Assembly: GCF_028473665.1 (NCBI RefSeq)
Contig: NZ_CP098774.1
Coordinates: 1,240,001-1,304,000 of the forward strand
Reading direction: 5' to 3'
Source of the DNA: Sphingomonas sp. QA11
GTDB taxonomy: Bacteria > Pseudomonadota > Alphaproteobacteria > Sphingomonadales > Sphingomonadaceae
DNA length: 64,000 bases
Part shown: in pieces, positions 60,021 to 64,000 of the stretch
Layout: the number at the start of each line of letters is the position of its first letter
How positions within the stretch are numbered: position 1 is the first letter of the stretch
Made by a program: the position numbers and the translations under genes
Notes under the pieces: generated by a model
Told to the model about the DNA's origin: nothing
The model's database searches: none
Seen by the model: the letters and a program-made list of their open reading frames with translations, nothing else

Positions 60021-60902
60021 GTGCGACACGATGCCAAGTCTCTCCCTGCGTCCACCTGCACCGGTTCGCCATGGTCGTTTGCCGCGTCCGCGAGCGTGTC
60101 CGTGTCCGGCGGATGCATCGATCACCCTTCGGCAGTCGAAGAAGAAGAGACCCTCTACAACGGGGTCAAGCTTATCCTGCTGCTCAGCGGTTCGCTTGAG
60201 TGCAGCTCGCCGGACATCGCGCGAGTCAGGATAACCGGGCCATCACTATGTGCTGTCCTGAACGACGGTGATCATGTCGCTTCCCAGGCATTCCATCCGC
60301 ACGAGCGGCTTTGCTACGTCAGCGTGTGCTTCGATCACGAGACCGGGGCTACACTCTTCGGAGCAGATGGCGGCGCTCTGGCAGGGGGCCATCATCCCGG
60401 GGTGCCACGCCTGATCCGCAGGCCGGTTGGCGCGGCGTTGGCCGGCGTGGGGCGGCAGATGCTGACCTCTCGCCTGCGACCCGAAGCGGCATCTCTTTAT
60501 ATGATCGGCAAGGGCTTCGAACTCGGCGGGCTCGCTGCCGATGTCCTTGCCCGCGATTCAGCCGACAACCGGAAGCTCCGCTTGTCGACATCCGAGGTGG
60601 AGCGTTTGCAGGAGGCAAGGCGGATTTTGCTGGCATCGCTCGGCGACGCCCCGGATCTTGCCACTCTGGCGCGGCAGGTCGGCCTCAACATACGCAAGCT
60701 CACGACCGGCTTCGACGCGCTTTTCGGTGCAACCCCCAGCAGCTTTCTGCAGGCGGCGCGACTGGACGCCGCGCATCGGATGATCGCGACGGGCGAGTGG
60801 GGCATTGCACAGGCAGCGTGGCGGGTCGGCTACACGCCCGCTGCCTTCTCCACCGCCTTTCGCCGTCGCTTCGGAATACCGCCAAGCCACCTGCTCAGCT
60901 GA
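60021..60902 (+). CDS. AraC-family regulator of a siderophore receptor (PchR-like)
   Basis: 293 aa with a probable GTG start at 60021. The N domain (~45-160) has the strands of a siderophore-sensing regulator (LYNGVKLILLLSGSLECSSP, HPHERLCYVSVCFDHETG). The C-terminal double helix-turn-helix is clear: LATLARQVGLNIRKLTTGFDALFGATPSSFL and HRMIATGEWGIAQAAWRVGYTPAAFSTAFRRRFGIPPS. PchR/AlcR-type regulators turn on their cognate ferric-siderophore receptor, which is the next gene here. Tandem repeats downstream (60906 and 60927) are its likely binding sites. Confidence 0.87.
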   Translation: MRHDAKSLPASTCTGSPWSFAASASVSVSGGCIDHPSAVEEEETLYNGVKLILLLSGSLECSSPDIARVRITGPSLCAVLNDGDHVASQAFHPHERLCYVSVCFDHETGATLFGADGGALAGGHHPGVPRLIRRPVGAALAGVGRQMLTSRLRPEAASLYMIGKGFELGGLAADVLARDSADNRKLRLSTSEVERLQEARRILLASLGDAPDLATLARQVGLNIRKLTTGFDALFGATPSSFLQAARLDAAHRMIATGEWGIAQAAWRVGYTPAAFSTAFRRRFGIPPSHLLS

Positions 60903-60905
60903 TCT

Positions 60906-60936
60906 TTTCACGAAACTCTTAGTCGGTTTCGCGAAA
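60906..60936. promoter_or_regulatory. Tandem TTTCrCGAAA sites, likely AraC-regulator binding
   Basis: TTTCACGAAA (60906-60915) and TTTCGCGAAA (60927-60936) are 21 bases apart centre to centre, two helical turns, between the AraC gene and the receptor gene. AraC-type activators bind such phased repeats just upstream of the promoter. Confidence 0.5.
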
Positions 60937-60949
60937 GCCAGGCGCGTTT

Positions 60950-60993
60950 CGATTGGATGATATTGCGAGTAATTCGCAAATGTCATCCAATCG
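60950..60993. promoter_or_regulatory. 44-base nested palindrome before the siderophore receptor
   Basis: Outer arms CGATTGGATGA (60950-60960) and TCATCCAATCG (60983-60993) match perfectly over 11 bases; inner arms TTGCGA (60963-60968) and TCGCAA (60974-60979) flank GTAAT. The inner repeat resembles an iron-type operator and the whole could also fold in the mRNA leader or act as the araC terminator, though no T-run follows. Confidence 0.6.
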
Positions 60994-61010
60994 ATCCGGG
61001 GGTATTTTCC

Positions 61011-63131
61011 TTGTTAAGAATTACGGCGTTCGAACGTATCGGACGCGCCCGCTTTCTCTGCGCCGGTGCCATGCCGCTATTGATTCTGGCGCCCCCCGCC
61101 CTTGCCGAGGAGGAGGTGTCGTCACCTGACGTCCAGGCGGAGACCATCATCGTCACAGCGCGTCAGACTGCATCCACCGGAAGCAAGAGCGGCACGATTC
61201 TCGTGGAGGTGCCGCAATCCCTCTCCATCGTCGATCGCGATCTGATGGAAGCACAGGGCGTTCAGAGCGTGAGCCAGGCGATCGCTTATCAGGCGGGCGT
61301 GTTCAATGGTTCGACCCCGGCCAACGGCCGATATGATCGTATTTCGCTGCGGGGGTTCGATGTAACCAATTCCGGCGTGCTGCAGGATGGCCTGCGCCCC
61401 ACAACCGCGCAGAGCTATACCAAGGCCGAGCCTTATGGCCTGGAACGGATTGAGGTGCTTCGCGGTCCGGCATCCTTGCTCTACGGCCAGAATGCCCCGG
61501 GCGGGCTGGTGAACATGATCAGCAAGCGCCCGACTGACAAGCCGATCCATGAGGTCGAGTTTCAGGGTGGGAGCTTCAGTCGAAAGCAGGGACAGTTCGA
61601 CCTTGGCGGGCCGCTGGGCGAGGGGGTGTCCTTTCGACTTACCGGCCTCGCCCGTGAGGCGGATACGCAGATCGATGTCATTCCGGACAACAAGCTCTTT
61701 CTCGCGCCCGCCCTCGCCTGGAAACCCGGGCCTCGCACCACGCTGACCGTGTTGACGAGCTATTCATACGAAAAATATGGCCCGCCGGCCTTTGGAATTC
61801 CGTTGCAGGGGTCGCTGCTGCCCAATCCGAACGGAAAGATCGCGCGCAATCTCTACACCGACGAACCCGGTGTCGATAACCACCGGGTACAATATGCGGC
61901 AGGTGTCCTGTTCGACCAGGATCTGGGTGGCGGGTGGAAGATGCATTCGGCTGTCCGCTACACTGACACCGATTTTCTCACCAACACCGTCAGCGCGCGG
62001 GGCGCGCCACTTGGCGGCCGGCTGTTGAGCCGGGCCTATTATCGTTTCCGCATCACCGGCGATGTCATCGCCGCGGATAGCCAGATCCATGGCGACTGGA
62101 TATTTACCGGCCTCGCGATGAGAACCATGGTTGGCCTCGACTATCGCCATACCCGTGAAGATTATGTGCTGAACGGGGGACCAGCCGCCTCGATCGACGT
62201 CTTCGCACCCGCCTATGGCAAACCTTATGGCCCGGCCGCGATGCCGATGGCGAGCACGCTCCAGATGTCGGATCAGATCGGTCTTTATGGAGAGCAGCAG
62301 ATACGCTTCTCCGAACGATGGATTCTATCGGCGGGGTTGCGGCATGACTGGTCGGAGACGTCGACACGCAACCGCCTTGCCGTCACGCAGGCGAGGCAGG
62401 ACGACCAGGCCACCACGTGGCGCGCAGGTCTCGTCTATCGTGGCCCCTGGGGGCTCACGCCCTATGTGAGCTATGCGACCTCGTTCAATCCGATTCTTGG
62501 CACCAATTTCGATGGTCAGCCTTATCGCCCCAGTGAAGGAAAACAGCTGGAGGGCGGGTTACGGATCGAACCGCCGGGCTGGCGGACCTATCTGACTCTT
62601 TCGGCATACCGGTTGACGCAGACCAACGTACAGACGACCGATCCGAACAATCCGGTCAACCAGATCCAGACGGGGGCGATCCGCTCACAGGGTTTCGAAG
62701 CGGAAATCGTCGCCAGCCCGATCCGCGGACTGAACCTCACCGGATCGCTGACGATCGCCGATCTGGCGGTGACGAAGACCATGGTTGCGGCGCAACTCGG
62801 CCGGAGGCCAGCGGGACAGCCCGATCGAACCGCCGCGCTCTGGGCGGACTATAGCGTCCCGGCGGGCCCGTTCGCAGGGTTCGGTCTCGGGGCCGGTATC
62901 CGCCATGTCGGCGCGAGCTATGCCGACGTTGCGAACAGCATTCGTGTCCCCGACTATTCCCTGTTCGACGCCATGGTCAGCTATGATGTCGGCCGGTGGC
63001 GCCTTTCGGTCAACACCACCAACCTGTTCGACAAGCCCTATTATGTGAGTTGCTCGGCGAGTGGCTGCGGCGTTGGTGCGGATCGCACGGTGATTGCGAG
63101 AATTCGCTACCGCTGGGGAGCTCGCAAATGA
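61011..63131 (+). CDS. TonB-dependent ferric-siderophore receptor (FhuA/FoxA type)
   Basis: 706 aa assuming a TTG start at 61011, with GGGGG eight bases upstream. An ATG at 60957 would lie inside the nested palindrome. Signal sequence (FLCAGAMPLLILAPPALAE), TonB box ETIIVTARQ, and the siderophore-type plug (VEVPQSLSIVDRDLMEAQG, YDRISLRGFDVTNSGVLQDGLR, YGLERIEVLRGPASLLYGQNAPGGLVNMISKRP). A 22-strand barrel follows, with a C-terminal Cys pair loop (YVSCSASGCGVGADRT) and ending IRYRWGARK. It imports a ferric siderophore under AraC/Fur control. Its stop overlaps the next ATG. Confidence 0.9.
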   Translation: MLRITAFERIGRARFLCAGAMPLLILAPPALAEEEVSSPDVQAETIIVTARQTASTGSKSGTILVEVPQSLSIVDRDLMEAQGVQSVSQAIAYQAGVFNGSTPANGRYDRISLRGFDVTNSGVLQDGLRPTTAQSYTKAEPYGLERIEVLRGPASLLYGQNAPGGLVNMISKRPTDKPIHEVEFQGGSFSRKQGQFDLGGPLGEGVSFRLTGLAREADTQIDVIPDNKLFLAPALAWKPGPRTTLTVLTSYSYEKYGPPAFGIPLQGSLLPNPNGKIARNLYTDEPGVDNHRVQYAAGVLFDQDLGGGWKMHSAVRYTDTDFLTNTVSARGAPLGGRLLSRAYYRFRITGDVIAADSQIHGDWIFTGLAMRTMVGLDYRHTREDYVLNGGPAASIDVFAPAYGKPYGPAAMPMASTLQMSDQIGLYGEQQIRFSERWILSAGLRHDWSETSTRNRLAVTQARQDDQATTWRAGLVYRGPWGLTPYVSYATSFNPILGTNFDGQPYRPSEGKQLEGGLRIEPPGWRTYLTLSAYRLTQTNVQTTDPNNPVNQIQTGAIRSQGFEAEIVASPIRGLNLTGSLTIADLAVTKTMVAAQLGRRPAGQPDRTAALWADYSVPAGPFAGFGLGAGIRHVGASYADVANSIRVPDYSLFDAMVSYDVGRWRLSVNTTNLFDKPYYVSCSASGCGVGADRTVIARIRYRWGARK

Positions 63132-63652
63132 GGGGGCTGGCATATGCGGGGGCGACACTGGCGCTTCTGGCGAGCACGCAGGCCTTTGCGACGCCGGCGC
63201 AACTCTCTTCGCAGACTCCGCCACCCGAGCGCGATCTTGCGTGGCGCGGAGAGGAGCGTTGGCGCCTCACCCTTGCGGAGGAGACAGGGCTCCTCCGGCT
63301 GGCATTCATCCAGGTGCCTGGCGGCGACTATCTGCTCACCGGCACCCTGCAACTCGACGATGCCGAGCTTGGCGTAACCGGTTCAGGCCGGTGGCGGGGC
63401 GGCAAACTCATTCTCGATCTGTCGATCAGCGGTGGCGTGCGCGCGACCGCGCCCGATGAGGAAAAGCGACGCCTCTTTGCTGATCGAAATGCTCCGGCTC
63501 TGTTGGATTCAGCCGGCTTTGCGATGATGCGGGCAGAACTTGACCCGACGACGCTGGATGGGATCACGCAGCAATATCAGACAAATATCGTGACGGGAAA
63601 TCGGTTGCAGGGACCGATCTACCGGGCTGGCCTCCTCCGCCATGTCCGTTGA
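63128..63652 (+). CDS. Small secreted protein coupled to the siderophore receptor
   Basis: 174 aa; ATG at 63128 overlaps the receptor stop (ATGA). Signal peptide (AGATLALLASTQAFAT). The rest has short beta-strands (RWRLTLAEETGLLRLAFIQV, YLLTGTLQL, LGVTGSGRWRGGKLILDLSI) suggestive of a beta-barrel or lipocalin-like domain, with no recognised family motif. Its coupling to the receptor suggests a periplasmic role in iron-siderophore handling. That is inference only. Confidence 0.7.
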   Translation: MRGLAYAGATLALLASTQAFATPAQLSSQTPPPERDLAWRGEERWRLTLAEETGLLRLAFIQVPGGDYLLTGTLQLDDAELGVTGSGRWRGGKLILDLSISGGVRATAPDEEKRRLFADRNAPALLDSAGFAMMRAELDPTTLDGITQQYQTNIVTGNRLQGPIYRAGLLRHVR

Positions 63653-63658
63653 ACAATC

Positions 63659-64000
63659 ATGAGACGAATCAATATCGCTGACCGTCTCGCCTGTATCGGC
63701 TTCACTGCACCGGATATTCTGGCGACCTATGCCTGTGAAGGGCCGGCCATGATCGGCCTGGTCCGGATTGCCGCGGGGAGTACCGACCATTTCTGGGAGC
63801 GTCATGGCGACGGAGACGAACTGCTGTTCCTGGCGGAAGGGCGGGCGCAGTTCACGTCGCGCGATGCAGCATCCGATGACACCATGATCGAGGTGGGCGC
63901 CGGGGACATTGTGCTGCTCTCCCGCGACGAAGCGCATCGCGCGCGTGTACAGGAGGATCTGTGCCTGCTGTTCATTACGCCACGCGACGGGAATGTCGCG
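63659..64000 (+). CDS. Cupin-domain protein, 3' end beyond window
   Basis: Starts at ATG 63659, seven bases after the previous stop, and stays open to the window end (114 codons). Sequence shows a cupin barrel: RIAAGSTDHFWERHGDGDELLFLAEGRAQF, then IEVGAGDIVLLSRDEAHRARV, with the His/Glu metal-binding pattern of cupin motif 1 (H...E..FL.EG). Likely in one transcript with the siderophore receptor. Function unknown; cupins near receptors are often sugar- or metal-binding enzymes. Confidence 0.8.
   Translation, partial: MRRINIADRLACIGFTAPDILATYACEGPAMIGLVRIAAGSTDHFWERHGDGDELLFLAEGRAQFTSRDAASDDTMIEVGAGDIVLLSRDEAHRARVQEDLCLLFITPRDGNVA

Noticed and set aside
1..64000. tRNA genes, CRISPR arrays, insertion sequences, prophage or attachment sites
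   Set aside because: No cloverleaf-like sequence, regularly spaced repeats, transposase/integrase motifs or long direct repeats were seen.

Overview
The window is about 64 kb of GC-rich, densely coded DNA. It most likely comes from a sphingomonad-type alphaproteobacterium (Sphingomonas or a near relative). Pointers are four large TonB-dependent receptors, a TonB-linked flavin-dependent halogenase with its DUF6445 partner, many secreted serine hydrolases, and an in-frame palindromic repeat of a type common in this group. No tRNA, rRNA, CRISPR array, transposase or phage gene was seen.

Region 1 (1-1700): the C-terminal end of a GH3 glycosidase, an overlapping IclR-type regulator, and a small lipoprotein. 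Region 2 (2008-28716) is the most unusual part: a ~26 kb locus whose genes nearly all point to peptides and amino acids of D configuration. The minus strand carries a class A beta-lactamase-like enzyme and a fusion of an S12 serine hydrolase to a VanX-type D-Ala-D-Ala dipeptidase. The plus strand carries an XRE-cupin regulator, a D-amino-acid aldolase/dehydratase-type PLP enzyme, two membrane-anchored S12 hydrolases, two further secreted S12 hydrolases, and a DUF1611 protein (DgcN family, D-Glu N-acetyltransferase). It also holds two enolase-superfamily epimerases (DgcA / dipeptide epimerase type), an N-acyl-D-amino-acid deacylase-like enzyme, an alpha/beta hydrolase, an Xaa-Pro-type amidohydrolase, a YkvI-like permease and a POT peptide transporter. 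A TonB receptor closes the locus on the minus strand. The simplest reading is a pathway that imports and dismantles D-residue-containing peptides (peptidoglycan stems or nonribosomal peptides) and feeds D-Glu into L-Glu. That is inference from gene content.

Region 3 (29231-39084) is branched-chain amino acid breakdown: methylcrotonyl-CoA carboxylase alpha and beta, isovaleryl-CoA dehydrogenase and a divergent LysR regulator, then the branched-chain 2-oxoacid dehydrogenase genes E2, E1-beta and E1-alpha with a divergent Lrp/AsnC regulator. Region 4 (39124-47464) is a carbohydrate-type utilisation locus: LacI regulator, TonB receptor, a secreted (alpha/alpha)6-barrel glycosidase-like protein, a DUF6445 protein and a tryptophan-halogenase-like flavoenzyme.

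Region 5 (47581-59053) looks like a TetR-controlled catabolic regulon for an ester- or acid-containing compound: MaoC hydratase, GPH/MFS symporter, acyl-CoA ligase, crotonase, secreted CocE/NonD hydrolase and TonB receptor, followed by an ICL/PEP-mutase-family protein and another secreted S12 hydrolase. An identical TetR-type operator core (TGAGCTCA-TATCA) lies beside the tetR/maoC promoters and again beside the receptor promoter. Region 6 (59056-64000) has an SDR gene and then an iron locus: Fur-box-like site, AraC regulator, tandem repeats and a nested palindrome, siderophore receptor, small secreted protein, and the start of a cupin gene that runs off the window.

All functions are read from motifs and family resemblance by eye. 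No database search was possible.
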